A DNA stretch of 64,000 bases from Arthrobacter sp. zg-Y20 (GTDB lineage: Bacteria > Actinomycetota > Actinomycetes > Actinomycetales > Micrococcaceae). The translations under genes and the position numbers were made by a program. Location: the NCBI RefSeq assembly GCF_030142075.1, contig NZ_CP126241.1, positions 744,001 to 808,000 of the forward strand, given 5' to 3'. A model generated the notes under the pieces. That model saw nothing but the letters and a program-made list of their open reading frames with translations. It made no database searches and had not been told where the DNA came from. Shown piece by piece: positions 37,341-46,639 of the stretch; positions within the stretch are counted from its first letter, which is position 1, and each line of letters opens with the position of its first letter.

Positions 37341-38612
37341 ATGCCTTCCCCCGTCCCTGCCGCCCCAGAGGGCATTGCCTCCACCTACGGCGTCCACTCC
37401 GAGGTCGGCAGACTCCGCAAGGTCCTGGTCTGCGCCCCAGGCCTGGCCCACGAGCGGCTCACGCCCACCAACCGGGAAGACCTGCTGTTTGACGACGTGA
37501 TGTGGGTGGAAAACGCCCAGCGCGACCACGCCGACTTCGTCACCCAGATGACCGACCGCGGCGTCGACGTCGTTGAACTCCACGACCTCCTCGGCGCCAC
37601 GCTGGACATCCCCGAGGCCCGCACCTGGCTCTTGGACCGGAAGATCATCGCCAACCGGGTCGGCCTCGGGCTGGTCGCCGGCACACGTGCGTTCCTGGAT
37701 TCGCTCACCGGCGCGGAGCTGGCGCGCTACCTCATCGGCGGGCTGACGACGTCGGACGTTCCCGACGACTACCTCGGCAGTTACGTTGCCCTGGTCCGCG
37801 AATCCACCGGTCGGCCCGAGTACCTGCTGCCGCCGCTGCCCAACACCCTCTACACCCGCGACACCACGTGCTGGATCGGCTCCGGGCTGACCATGAACCC
37901 GCTGTACTGGCCGGCCCGGCACGACGAGACCCTGCTGATGCAGGCCATCTACCGGTTCCACCCGGACTACGTAGGCGCGAAAATCTGGTGGGGCGACGCG
38001 GAAAAGGACTGGAGCCAGGCTTACCTGGAAGGCGGCGACGTCATGCCCGTGGGCAACGGCACCGTACTGCTGGGCATGGGGGAGCGGACCTCCCGGCAGG
38101 CCATCACCCAGCTCGCGCAGGCCCTGTTCAAGGACGAAGCGGCGGAGCGGATCGTCGTCGCCGGCATGCCCAAGCTGCGCTCCGCGATGCACCTGGACAC
38201 CGTGTTCACCTTCGCGGACCGGGACCTGGCCACCATCCACCCGGCCATCGTGGACGGCATCCACCCCTTCACCATCCACCCCTCGGACAAGGCCCCCGGG
38301 ATGGAAATCCGGGACCACCGGGACCGCCGCTTCGTGGACGTGGTCGCCGAAGCCATGGGTTATCGAAAGCTGCGCCTGGTGGAGACCGCCGGGGATTACC
38401 ACGCCACCGAACGCCAGCAGTGGGACAGCGCGAACAACGCCGTCGCCCTGGAACCGGGCGTGGTGTTCACCTACGACCGCAACACCCAGACCAACGCGGC
38501 GCTGCGCAACGCCGGCGTCGAGGTCATCCCGATCGTCGGCGCCGAACTGGGCCGCGGCCGCGGCGGCGGGCACTGCATGACCTGCCCGATCATCCGGGAT
38601 CCGCTGGATTAA
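37341..38612 (+). CDS. arcA: Arginine deiminase
   Basis: 423 residues. [19 protein letters not shown] opens the family; [30 protein letters not shown] and the C-terminal [14 protein letters not shown] (nucleophile Cys, about residue 411) are the deiminase signatures. It hydrolyses arginine to citrulline and ammonia, the first step of the ADI pathway; no arcB/arcC/arcD is in the window. The ATG at 37341 has AAAGGAGT upstream; longer in-frame starts lie in remnant DNA. It is the first intact gene right of the island. Confidence 0.95.
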   Translation: MPSPVPAAPEGIASTYGVHSEVGRLRKVLVCAPGLAHERLTPTNREDLLFDDVMWVENAQRDHADFVTQMTDRGVDVVELHDLLGATLDIPEARTWLLDRKIIANRVGLGLVAGTRAFLDSLTGAELARYLIGGLTTSDVPDDYLGSYVALVRESTGRPEYLLPPLPNTLYTRDTTCWIGSGLTMNPLYWPARHDETLLMQAIYRFHPDYVGAKIWWGDAEKDWSQAYLEGGDVMPVGNGTVLLGMGERTSRQAITQLAQALFKDEAAERIVVAGMPKLRSAMHLDTVFTFADRDLATIHPAIVDGIHPFTIHPSDKAPGMEIRDHRDRRFVDVVAEAMGYRKLRLVETAGDYHATERQQWDSANNAVALEPGVVFTYDRNTQTNAALRNAGVEVIPIVGAELGRGRGGGHCMTCPIIRDPLD

Positions 38613-38673
38613 CGACGACGGCGGAAGCGGCGGAGCGGGGGCGGTCCGCTGGCTAGAGGTTACTCAGCTCCAT

Positions 38674-38760
38674 ACGACAAGACCAGACCCCTGCTGGCGC
38701 AGCCTATCTATCTTCCACCCCGACTACTCGGCTCGAATACCTGACGGGGTGACGCGGAAG
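38674..38760 (+). pseudogene. Relic of a second arcA copy
   Basis: Same-strand stretch ~60 bp after arcA. From ACGACAAGAC to GACGCGGAAG it can be aligned with arcA 37921-38002 (ACGACGAGAC ... GACGCGGAAA). I count roughly 70% matches with a few small gaps, including TTCCACCCCGACTAC versus TTCCACCCGGACTAC. No reading frame is kept. The 329-bp gap (38613-38941) otherwise shows nothing recognisable. Confidence 0.45.
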
Positions 38761-38941
38761 CGCGCATGACACTTCTCCGGACTGATGGCGACGGACCAGG
38801 CACGTAATGCGTGCTGGCCCGGTCTCCGGCCTATTCCAGATTTCGCTCCGATAGATCACTTATGTGAGGAATCGGCAGCCCACCACCTGCCTCGAGACGA
38901 AGCGATCTCAAGTACGATGAATAGTTGAACCAGTTGCAGGC

Positions 38942-39325
38942 TTAGTTGCTTATCATGTCCATGTCTTTATCCAGGGACTCAGCGACCTTTGTGACGGCAC
39001 CCTTATCGCCGCTAATGCGCCATTGCTTGCCGCGAATAACCCAAAGCTCGACCGAGTAGTCACTGGGGATATCCTCGTAAACTGACGATACTGCCTCAAA
39101 CGAAGCTACCTCTTTTGCCGCGCTCGGGTACCAAGAGGCATATATTTCCTCACCGCAGTCCACACTCTCATTTCCCGCATCCTCCATGATCGGCTCATCA
39201 CACTCGTAGCCCATCTCTTCGATCACGTCGCTCAGGTCTTCAACGGAACTGGGGGAGGCGGAACCACAGGCAGAAAGAGTTGCCATCATTGAAACTCCAA
39301 TTAGCCCAGCAGCAAGACGGCGCAC
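38942..39325 (-). CDS. Small putative lipoprotein, unknown function
   Basis: 127 residues. The signal MRRLAAGLIGVSMMATLSAC ends in an LSAC lipobox, predicting lipid anchoring at the outer face of the membrane. The mature part is acidic with two further Cys (YECDEP, SVDCGEE) that might form a disulfide. GTG start at 39325, preceded by GGAGGAAA. Family not recognised. Base composition is distinctly lower in GC than the neighbours. Nothing nearby suggests a pathway. Confidence 0.75.
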   Translation of the reverse strand: MRRLAAGLIGVSMMATLSACGSASPSSVEDLSDVIEEMGYECDEPIMEDAGNESVDCGEEIYASWYPSAAKEVASFEAVSSVYEDIPSDYSVELWVIRGKQWRISGDKGAVTKVAESLDKDMDMISN

Positions 39326-39519
39326 GCATTTCCTCCAATATTGAGATACTCACCATCATTGTAACTAGGTCTTCGGTTCTCGTCTGCCGGGTTGTGGGAG
39401 AACGGGGGGTATGGCCGCCGAAGTGCTTTCGCCGACTGACCTAATGCTCCAAGGAAATCTTCCCGGCATCTTTGGAATGAATAGACGAGATTGGACTCGC
39501 CACGGAGAAGTCATCCGAG

Positions 39520-40698
39520 GTGTCTGAAAATGCGAATAGAGTTCTCGTCATGACGAAACCCTCGAACTATGAGATTCATGCATGGCGTCGCCTTCAGATG
39601 GCTAAGCCCCGTCCGATGTCGCGGGTAATGAAAAAAGCCAGCGAGCAGGTGGCCAACGGAGCTGTCGGTCTCGGTAAGCGTGCCGGGCAGTATCTAGAGG
39701 ATCGTCCAGGAGCGAAGGCGGCGTTTTCCAAGGGTCAGGAAATGGTCGGCAAAGGCGCCGGAGTCATTCGGTCCGGTGCCCGGAAAACTGCAGAGGCCGT
39801 TCCCGAAGCGATGACGGAATGGGGTGGCGCGGCTCTCGACTCCGTGACGGGGATGCTTGCACGGGCCGCACGGATTGGGCTCTCCCCGCGCCGGGTGGTT
39901 GAAGCCCACCAAAAGCGGGGGCATGATGTGTCCTCGCTCTTAGAGCTGCGTCATCTGGATCTCGAGCAGATCGACGCCGTGAGGGGTCGGGGATTGAACC
40001 TGTACTACCCGATCGCGGCGGCACTCTCAGGTATGGGCGCGGGACTGGTCATCTCGGGCGGGGCCTTGGTCGCAGTCGCCTCAGCCGGTGCTGCGGCGGC
40101 ACCGTCCGGCGTTGCGGTGGCCGGGGCCATAACGGGTGACGCCGCCGTTGTTTTGGGATTGGCCTCCCGTTCAGTGGGACATGTATCGCTGTTTTACGGC
40201 TATGACCCTGAAGAGCCCAGTGAAAAGTTGTTTGTGATGTCCGTGGTGAATGCAGGCACGGCGATGTCGGCCAGTGCGAAGACCGCAGCCTTGTCAGACA
40301 TTTCTCGCCTCACGCAGGCACTCGTCCGTGGCAAAGCGTGGAAAATCCTGGATAAATCGGTCCTTGCGCGGGTTTCTCACCAATTTGCGAAGGCATTCGG
40401 CGTCCGCTTCACGAAGCAGTCACTGGGAAAGGTGGTGCCGGCTGCGGGGATCGTCATCGGCGGAGGATTCAACTGGGCAACGCTGGAATCTATTGTCGAC
40501 GCTGCGGACACCGCTTACAGGCGGCGATTCTTGCTGGAGAAGTACCCGCACCTGATGGATGAAGACACCGTCAGCGTGGTCGTTGAACCAGAAGCCGGCG
40601 ACGACGCTGACGAAATCATCAGTGTGCTTGGGGAATTGGCTGAAGCGGGGGGCCCCGACCTCCACTATCCCGACGGCGACACCTTCCGCACCCAGTAG
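39520..40698 (+). CDS. EcsC-family protein
   Basis: 392 residues starting at a GTG (39520), with GGAGAAG ~12 bases upstream. A basic, helical first ~130 residues is followed by LYYPIAAALSGMGAGLVISGG and a Gly/Ala-rich hydrophobic block to ~215, then GYDPEEPSEKLFVMSVVNAGTA, the usual core of the EcsC family; the C-terminus is acidic. EcsC proteins are named from the Bacillus ecs locus but have no established biochemical function. Encoded nine bases before the PAP2 phosphatase gene, so possibly co-transcribed. Confidence 0.78.
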   Translation: MSENANRVLVMTKPSNYEIHAWRRLQMAKPRPMSRVMKKASEQVANGAVGLGKRAGQYLEDRPGAKAAFSKGQEMVGKGAGVIRSGARKTAEAVPEAMTEWGGAALDSVTGMLARAARIGLSPRRVVEAHQKRGHDVSSLLELRHLDLEQIDAVRGRGLNLYYPIAAALSGMGAGLVISGGALVAVASAGAAAAPSGVAVAGAITGDAAVVLGLASRSVGHVSLFYGYDPEEPSEKLFVMSVVNAGTAMSASAKTAALSDISRLTQALVRGKAWKILDKSVLARVSHQFAKAFGVRFTKQSLGKVVPAAGIVIGGGFNWATLESIVDAADTAYRRRFLLEKYPHLMDEDTVSVVVEPEAGDDADEIISVLGELAEAGGPDLHYPDGDTFRTQ

Positions 40699-40707
40699 GA
40701 TCGACTG

Positions 40708-41319
40708 ATGCCCGAAACCCTGCAGCAGCACACCCCGCAAGCCTCCGCCGCCCCCACCCGCGTGGCCCGCATCGTCACGGAGGTCACCGCCCCGACCGTC
40801 CTGGTGGGGATACTCCTGCTGCTCCAGCCCCTGCTCACCCCGAGCGTGACCTGGCTGCAGGGCATCCTCGCGGCGCTATTCACCGTCGGGCTGCCCTTCG
40901 CCGGGATCCTGGTGCTGAAACACCGCGGCAAGGTGAGCGACCACCACATCGGCGTGCGCAGCCAGCGGGCTCCGATCCTGGGTGCTTCCGCAGCATCCAT
41001 GCTCATCGGTGCGCTGGTCCTGGTCCTGCTGGACGCCCCGGCGGAATTGTTCGGCGAAATTGGCGGCGTTTTCATCGGCATGATGCTGTGCCTGGTAGCG
41101 AACCTGGTGTGGAAGCTCTCGGTGCATTCCGCCGTCGCCGCCTACGTCGGCTTGGCCCTGCTGGCACCGGTCCCGGAGCTCGGTGCGGCGCTGGCTCTGC
41201 TGCTGGCCTCGGCCACGGGCTGGTCGCGGATAAAGCTCGGCGCGCACACCCCCACGCAGGTCCTGGCCGGTCATGCCGCCGGCTGCCTGGCCTTCGCCGC
41301 GGCCCTGTTGCTGCCCTGA
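40708..41319 (+). CDS. PAP2-superfamily membrane phosphatase
   Basis: 203 residues with about six membrane helices. The phosphatase motifs are partly preserved: KLSVHSA (motif 2, His) and GWSRIKLGAHTPTQVLAGH (motif 3, R/H). Motif 1 (K-x6-R-P) is only weakly visible around LKHRGKVSDHHIGVR. PAP2 proteins dephosphorylate lipid phosphates such as undecaprenyl diphosphate or phosphatidate; which one is not readable. It starts nine bases after EcsC, so likely co-transcribed. Confidence 0.8.
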   Translation: MPETLQQHTPQASAAPTRVARIVTEVTAPTVLVGILLLLQPLLTPSVTWLQGILAALFTVGLPFAGILVLKHRGKVSDHHIGVRSQRAPILGASAASMLIGALVLVLLDAPAELFGEIGGVFIGMMLCLVANLVWKLSVHSAVAAYVGLALLAPVPELGAALALLLASATGWSRIKLGAHTPTQVLAGHAAGCLAFAAALLLP

Positions 41320-41361
41320 CCGCCGGCGTCACCGCGAGCCTGAGCGGCGCTGGTCGTGAGA

Positions 41362-41775
41362 TCAGCCAGCCGACGGGCTTTCTGCAGCACCGGTGAAGCG
41401 GCCTGGCTGCACGTTGTTCCTCTCCACAGCCTTCTGGGCGGCAATGTTCCGTCCATGAAGGACCAGCGCAATAACGATCAGCGGGACGTGAATCGCGGGA
41501 AGGTTCTTCGCCAGCCACTGCGGGAGATAGATGTCGGTGACCGATCCGGTTTCGTCTCCCAGATCCCGCGCCACCGCCGTAAGCGGGCAATGAAATCCGT
41601 TGCCGGCGAAGATCAAGGTCTCAGCAGCGACCACCGCGGCCGCGGCCCCTGCCCTGCGGTCAGAGCGTTTCCGTATTCCGGCGATCAGCACGTAAAGCAT
41701 GCAGCCCTCAACGGTTAACCACACGAACGTGTGAAACGCCTTCACCGCCCGGAGCAGCAGCCTGCGCTTATGCAT
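41362..41775 (-). CDS. Small membrane protein, unknown function
   Basis: 137 residues with three or four hydrophobic segments (FHTFVWLTVEGCMLYVLIAG; AAAAVVAAETLIFAG; HVPLIVIALVLHG). Conserved-looking GNGFHCPLTAVARDLGDE and VTDIYLPQWLAKNLPAIH lie between them. Similar proteins occur in actinobacteria without a named role. It converges on the PAP2 gene; no ribosome site is obvious. Confidence 0.7.
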   Translation of the reverse strand: MHKRRLLLRAVKAFHTFVWLTVEGCMLYVLIAGIRKRSDRRAGAAAAVVAAETLIFAGNGFHCPLTAVARDLGDETGSVTDIYLPQWLAKNLPAIHVPLIVIALVLHGRNIAAQKAVERNNVQPGRFTGAAESPSAG

Positions 41776-41955
41776 GCCCCATTATCGTGTCGGTTCGGCG
41801 AGAGCGACCACCTTCGCTCCTCAGGCGCCCCCGCCCACTCGCCACGCCACTGCCCCCCCACCGACTCCCACCCCAACGTGCGATAAAGTCGGTTCAGTCT
41901 CTTTCCATAGACGCAACTTGTGAAACACGGACGCGTGAAACAACAGGGGGAAGCA

Positions 41956-42444
41956 ATGCCAATGCGTTTTCGGAAGCCGAAGCGGGCAACCTCGAAAGCG
42001 GTAGTCGACGCCCTGGAGCTGGACGAGCACGTCACCTTCGATGACCTGCTCGCCGCCGTGACGAAAACGCACGGCAAACCCATTGAACTGCGCGACATTG
42101 ACTCCTCCGTGATCCCGTCCGTCACCGGGCTCTGGATCGAGAAGGAAACCAAGTCCATCATCCTGCTGCCCTCCGGCGACCACCGGCTGCACCGCACGCA
42201 CGCCGCCTGCCACGAATTCGGGCACATCCTGCTGCGTCACCGCGGCTGCGGGGGAGTGGAAACCACCATGCCCTCGGTGTTCCAGCACGTCGGCAGCCGG
42301 CAGGGCATCCGCCGGATGCTCGCCCGCTCGTTGGACTGGAACGAAACCGAACGCGCCGCCGAACAGGTCGCCTACCTGCTCTCCATGGCCCTGCTGCCCG
42401 AGGACTGCGACAGCGACAACCCCTTTGAACGAACCTTCCGGTAA
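41956..42444 (+). CDS. ImmA/IrrE-type metallopeptidase
   Basis: 162 residues from the ATG at 41956, which has AGGGGGAAG upstream. HEFGH (in HAACHEFGHILLRH) is the zinc-binding site of the ImmA/IrrE (COG2856) family; a C-terminal helix with EQVAYLLSMALLPED carries the usual third-ligand glutamate region. Such proteases normally cut a cognate XRE repressor to induce genes or mobile elements. No XRE gene is adjacent here; the nearest in the window is ~31 kb away. Confidence 0.85.
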   Translation: MPMRFRKPKRATSKAVVDALELDEHVTFDDLLAAVTKTHGKPIELRDIDSSVIPSVTGLWIEKETKSIILLPSGDHRLHRTHAACHEFGHILLRHRGCGGVETTMPSVFQHVGSRQGIRRMLARSLDWNETERAAEQVAYLLSMALLPEDCDSDNPFERTFR

Positions 42445-42597
42445 TTACCCTGTAAATCCTGCCCGGCCGCCGCGCTGTGGGCAGTGGTTCCCCTGCCGGG
42501 GAGGGCGGGCCCTGCTCAACCTGGTTGTCCACCTTGGTTGCGCACCCCCTCGGCAGCACCAATCTGCCCGCGTCGCTCCCAACCCCGCCCATCTCGG

Positions 42598-42626
42598 TTG
42601 ACCCTGCCCGGACGCCTCCATAGCGT
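42598..42626 (+). promoter_or_regulatory. Promoter of GH3 gene 1
   Basis: TTGACC (42598-42603), 17 bp, TAGCGT (42621-42626). The same box pair and nearly the same spacer occur at 46611-46639 before the paralogous gene, which supports it. Would give a ~170-nt leader. Confidence 0.7.
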
Positions 42627-42800
42627 TCCCCCATCACTCGCCGCACCCGCACTGACGGGGCCGGCAGGTCAGCGGCCGGGGCACCCCGTGGGGGACGCAG
42701 GGGAGCCCCGGCGGCGTATTGTCCGCACGCCAGTGGCGGCGGATTCCAGCGGTAGCCGCCGCGCCCAGGGGGTGAACGCGGCCCGTATGAGGGAAGCACC
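42627..42800 (+). ncRNA. Conserved leader of GH3 gene 1
   Basis: Transcribed leader closely matching 46640-46817 over most of its length; the last ~55 bp before the start codon are nearly identical in both. A stem (GCGGCGG 42736-42742 with CCGCCGC 42756-42762) precedes the ribosome site. May be a cis-regulatory RNA, or shared only by duplication. Confidence 0.45.
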
Positions 42801-45557
42801 ATGGAACCAAAGCGAAGTATCAACCAGTCACCCCGCCGCCGGGCCACCCGGTCCCGGCCAACCCCACACATCTTCCGCAAAGCCATCCCCAAGAGAAGCA
42901 TCCGCAAGAGAACCACCGCCCTGCTCGCCGGACTGCTGATGGCGGGCAGCTTCCTGCCGGTGGCCGCCGTGGCCGCCGAACCGGCGCAGACCGGCGTAGA
43001 CATCCTGCAGGCCGCCCCGCCGGACATCTCCCAGTTCCCCTGGGGCGATCCCAGCCTTTCCCCGGACCTGCGGGCCACCCTGGTGGTTGCCGCCATGTCC
43101 CTGGAACAGAAGGTGGAACTGCTGGTCCAGAGCGGCGGCACCGGGGTTCCCGAGTTCGGCATCCCGCCCATCCGCAGCAAGGACGGCTGCTGCGGGCTGG
43201 CCCTGGAAACCGAACCCAGCACCTCCCTCCCGGTGGGGCTGAGCCTGGCATCCGCCCTCGATCCCACCCTCGGCCGCGCCTACGGTGCCGTTGCCGGGGA
43301 GGAAGCCCGCGCCACCGGCTACAACACCATTGCCGGCCCCACCATGAACCTGGGCAAAACCCCCTACAACGGCCGGCTCTGGGAGGCCTTCGGCGAGGAT
43401 CCGCTGGTCAGCGGGGACAGCGCCGTCGCCCAGGTGCAGGGCGAGCAGGGCGCCTCCGTCTCCGCCCTTCCCAAGCAGTACATGCTCAACAACTTCGAGA
43501 CCCGGCGCGGAAACGTGGACGTGCTGGTGGACCAGCGGACGCTGCAGGAAACCTACGTCCGGCCCTGGGCGCAGATGGTGGAGGAGTCCGATCCCGGCTC
43601 CATCATGTGCTCCTTCAACAAGGTCAACGGTGAGTACGCCTGCGGCAATGACCAGCTGCTGAACCAGATCCTCAAGACGCAGACCGGGTTCGCCGGGTTT
43701 GTCACCTCGGACTTCAACGCCGCACACAGCTTCGCGGACTACGCCGCCGGGCTGGACGTCTCCGGGCCGGGGCTGGAATTCTCCGGCCCGAACCTGCTGG
43801 CCGCGGTACAGAACGGCACCGTGTCCGAGGCGCGGGTGACCGACGCCGCCCGCCGGGTGGCGCGCACCATGTTCGCCAAGGGCATTGTGGACAACCCGCC
43901 CATCGACACCTTCGTGAATCCGCAGCCCACCGATATTCCCATCCCGGCGAACATGCTGGACGCGCACGACGCCATTGCACAGAGCGTCGCCGAGGCGGGC
44001 ACGGTGCTGCTGAAGAACGACGGCGCCCTGCCGCTGGCAGCGGGCACTCCATCCATCGGGGTGATCGGCTCCGACGCCGACTGGTACATCGACGGCGGCG
44101 GCTCCGGTGCCGTGCCGACCCCGGCACGGCTGACCACCATCCTGGACGGCATCACCGCCCGGGCCGGGGACGCAAGCGTGGAATACGCCCGCGGCACCGA
44201 CCCGGTGGGCCTGGGCGACACCATCCCCGGCCCGCCCCCGCTGCCCAGCGGAGTGCTGACCGACGTGAATGCCGAATACCGGCTCGGGCTGAACAACTTC
44301 GAGGGAACCCCCACCCTGGCCCGCACCGAACAGCAGGTGAACCTGCGCACCGGCATCTCCGCGGACGAGATCAACACCTCCCAGGTGCCCGGCGTGGGTG
44401 GGGAGCTGGCCGCCTCGCCCATGACGGCGGTGTGGACCGGCACCATCGTGGCGCCGGCCACCGGGAACTACACGTTCTCGCTGACCCACCTTGGCACCGC
44501 CCGGCTGTTCCTGGACGGTGCGGAAGTGATCAACGAGCCGGCGGACAACCTGGCCACGCAGGAAATCGGCGTGAACATGGCCGAAGGCCAGCGCATTCCG
44601 ATCCGGATCGAATACATCACCGACGCCCCGAACCAGTTCAACGGCGGACTGAACGACCAGCCGGGCGCAATGATCCGGCTGGGCTGGACCCCGCCGGGCG
44701 GCGTGCTGCAGCCCTCCATCCAGGAGGCCGTGGACGTTGCTTCCCGCAATTCCGTGGCCGTCATCGTGGCCCGGGACTACACCGGCGAGGCCGCGGACCG
44801 CGGTTCCCTGACCCTGCCGCAGAACCAGGACGCGCTGATCAGCGCGGTCACTGCGGCGAACCCGAACACCGTGGTCGTGCTGGCCACCAGCGGCCCGGTG
44901 ACCATGCCGTGGATCGACGCGGTACCCTCCGTCCTCGAAGCTTGGTACCCCGGGCAGGCGCAGGGCCGGGCGGTGGCGTCCGTGCTGTTCGGGGACGTGA
45001 ACCCCTCCGGCAAGCTGCCGGTCACGTTCCCGGTCAGCGACCAGCAGGCGTCTGCGGTGACCCCGCCGTATCCGTTCAACTTCCTCACCACGGTGTCCCC
45101 GGTGGTGCCGTACGCCGAAGGCGTTTTTGTCGGCTACAAGGCGTACACCACCCAGGGCGCGGTGCCGCTGTTCCCGTTCGGGCACGGGCTCTCCTACACC
45201 CGGTTCGACTACGCGAACCTGTTCGCGACGCCGGAGGTGGACGCCGACGATCCGGACGCCGAAGTGGCGGTGCAGGTGACCAACATCGGCACCTATCCGG
45301 GAGAGGAAACCGTGCAGGTGTACGTGGGGAACCTGCCCACCGGCGTGCCGACGCCGGCCCGGCAGCTGGCCGGCTACGGCAGCATTTCGCTGCCGGCCGG
45401 CGGGATCGGGACGGTGAATATCGACCTGGATCCGCAGTCCCTGCAGTACTGGGACGTCAACGCGGGCGGCTGGGTCACCCCCACCGGCCAAGTGCCCATC
45501 TACGTGGGCCGCTCCGTGGATGACATCCGGCTGGCCGGGTTCATCACGGTGGTCTAA
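42801..45557 (+). CDS. Secreted GH3 beta-glycosidase with PA14 domain (copy 1)
   Basis: 918 residues. A long basic n-region and hydrophobic core (TALLAGLLMAGSFLPVAAVA) form a Sec-type signal; no lipobox. The GH3 N-domain has SKDGCCGLALE, GEDPLVSG and the nucleophile Asp at ~304 in VTSDFNAAHS. A PA14-like beta-barrel (~500-640; GTIVAPATGNYTFSLTHLGTARLFLDG) is inserted in the C-domain, which ends in a fibronectin-III-like fold. GH3 enzymes hydrolyse beta-glucosides/xylosides. The usual KH before NN reads KQ (225-226). AGGGAAG precedes the ATG. Confidence 0.92.
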   Translation: MEPKRSINQSPRRRATRSRPTPHIFRKAIPKRSIRKRTTALLAGLLMAGSFLPVAAVAAEPAQTGVDILQAAPPDISQFPWGDPSLSPDLRATLVVAAMSLEQKVELLVQSGGTGVPEFGIPPIRSKDGCCGLALETEPSTSLPVGLSLASALDPTLGRAYGAVAGEEARATGYNTIAGPTMNLGKTPYNGRLWEAFGEDPLVSGDSAVAQVQGEQGASVSALPKQYMLNNFETRRGNVDVLVDQRTLQETYVRPWAQMVEESDPGSIMCSFNKVNGEYACGNDQLLNQILKTQTGFAGFVTSDFNAAHSFADYAAGLDVSGPGLEFSGPNLLAAVQNGTVSEARVTDAARRVARTMFAKGIVDNPPIDTFVNPQPTDIPIPANMLDAHDAIAQSVAEAGTVLLKNDGALPLAAGTPSIGVIGSDADWYIDGGGSGAVPTPARLTTILDGITARAGDASVEYARGTDPVGLGDTIPGPPPLPSGVLTDVNAEYRLGLNNFEGTPTLARTEQQVNLRTGISADEINTSQVPGVGGELAASPMTAVWTGTIVAPATGNYTFSLTHLGTARLFLDGAEVINEPADNLATQEIGVNMAEGQRIPIRIEYITDAPNQFNGGLNDQPGAMIRLGWTPPGGVLQPSIQEAVDVASRNSVAVIVARDYTGEAADRGSLTLPQNQDALISAVTAANPNTVVVLATSGPVTMPWIDAVPSVLEAWYPGQAQGRAVASVLFGDVNPSGKLPVTFPVSDQQASAVTPPYPFNFLTTVSPVVPYAEGVFVGYKAYTTQGAVPLFPFGHGLSYTRFDYANLFATPEVDADDPDAEVAVQVTNIGTYPGEETVQVYVGNLPTGVPTPARQLAGYGSISLPAGGIGTVNIDLDPQSLQYWDVNAGGWVTPTGQVPIYVGRSVDDIRLAGFITVV

Positions 45558-45565
45558 CCCGGACG

Positions 45566-45598
45566 CAGGGGCCCGGAGCGCTACGCTCCGGGCCCCTG
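45566..45598. terminator. Convergent terminator after GH3 gene 1
   Basis: A perfect 15-bp stem (CAGGGGCCCGGAGCG, 45566-45580; complement 45584-45598) with a 3-nt CTA loop and TTTT on the + side, between convergent genes; probably works for both strands. Confidence 0.85.
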
Positions 45599-45603
45599 TT
45601 TTC

Positions 45604-46539
45604 CTATCCGGGCAGGACCGTGTCCGCTGCCAGGGCCTGCCGGAGCCGGGCGCCGATGAACTCCCGTGCCGCGCCGGCGTCGTCAATCAATCCGGCCATG
45701 TACAGGAAAGGATGCACCTGCCCGCCGAAGCGCACCGCGGTGGTGGGCACGCCCGCCTCCCGCAGCTGACGGGCATACGCCTCGCCCTCGTCCCGCAGCG
45801 GATCGCACTCGCCGGTGATCACGGTTGCCGGGGCCACACCGGAAAGATCTGGATTCCGGGCAGGGGAGAGCCGGATATCCTCCAGGTCCGCACCACCGGC
45901 GTAGGTGTCCACGAAGTACTGCATGTCCCGCCGGGTCAGGAAGTGCCCGTCCGCGAACTCGGCGTAGCTCGCCGTGGAGCCGACGCGGGCATCGGTCACC
46001 GGATAAACCAGCACCTGGTGTGCCAGCGGCGGCATGTGGCCGGCCAACTGCTGGGCGGTGACCGCTGCCAGGTTGCCGCCGGCACTGTCCCCGGCCACGG
46101 CCACCCGGTTCGAATCGATGGCCAGCCCCGACTCCCCGGAGAGCAGGGCAAGGGTGACCGCTTCGGCGTCGTCGGCTGCCGCGGGAAACACGTGCTCGGG
46201 CGCCTTGCGGTAATCCACGCTGACGACGATGGCGCCGGAATGCCGCGCGAGGGCGCGGGCCGTCGTGTCTGCGATCTCCAGATCGCCGAGGACCCAGCCG
46301 CCGCCGTGGAAGTAGGCGACCGCCCCGGGCAGCGTCCCGTTCGGCGCGTCCGGCGAATAGACCCGGACCGGCACCCCGGCAATAGTCCGGTCCCGGACCG
46401 AAAACAGGTCAACAGCGGCGCCGGTCAGGGGCAGGGCATTCTCCAGATCAGCGCGGTTCTGCTCGGCCGTCTGGGTGTCCAGCGGCGGAGCGCCCTTCAG
46501 AAGGTCGAGAAAAGCCTGTGCCTGGGGGTGAACCTGCAT
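45604..46539 (-). CDS. Alpha/beta-hydrolase, HSL-type esterase
   Basis: 311 residues. HGGGW (oxyanion-hole motif of the hormone-sensitive-lipase family), GDSAGGN (nucleophile Ser), the E/D in ECDPLRDEGE and the H in GQVHPFLYM complete the catalytic triad. A helical cap begins at ~1-40. Probably hydrolyses short acyl esters. Encoded between the two GH3 genes on the opposite strand, so a joint role in deacylating plant polymers is possible but not shown. Confidence 0.92.
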   Translation of the reverse strand: MQVHPQAQAFLDLLKGAPPLDTQTAEQNRADLENALPLTGAAVDLFSVRDRTIAGVPVRVYSPDAPNGTLPGAVAYFHGGGWVLGDLEIADTTARALARHSGAIVVSVDYRKAPEHVFPAAADDAEAVTLALLSGESGLAIDSNRVAVAGDSAGGNLAAVTAQQLAGHMPPLAHQVLVYPVTDARVGSTASYAEFADGHFLTRRDMQYFVDTYAGGADLEDIRLSPARNPDLSGVAPATVITGECDPLRDEGEAYARQLREAGVPTTAVRFGGQVHPFLYMAGLIDDAGAAREFIGARLRQALAADTVLPG

Positions 46540-46610
46540 GTGGTGCTCCTGGCGTCGCCGGATGGGACAAGCAATCTAGCACGCCCCGCAGCCAACCCCG
46601 CACATCTCGG

Positions 46611-46639
46611 TTGACCCTGCCCGGACGCGTCCATAGCGT
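46611..46639 (+). promoter_or_regulatory. Promoter of GH3 gene 2
   Basis: TTGACC (46611-46616), 17 bp, TAGCGT (46634-46639); same boxes as at 42598 before GH3 gene 1. Confidence 0.7.

Noticed and set aside
42828-45686. 952-codon minus-strand frame opposite GH3 gene 1
   Set aside because: Antisense shadow of a very GC-rich gene; His/Gly/Arg-rich with no domain, while the + strand has full GH3 motifs.
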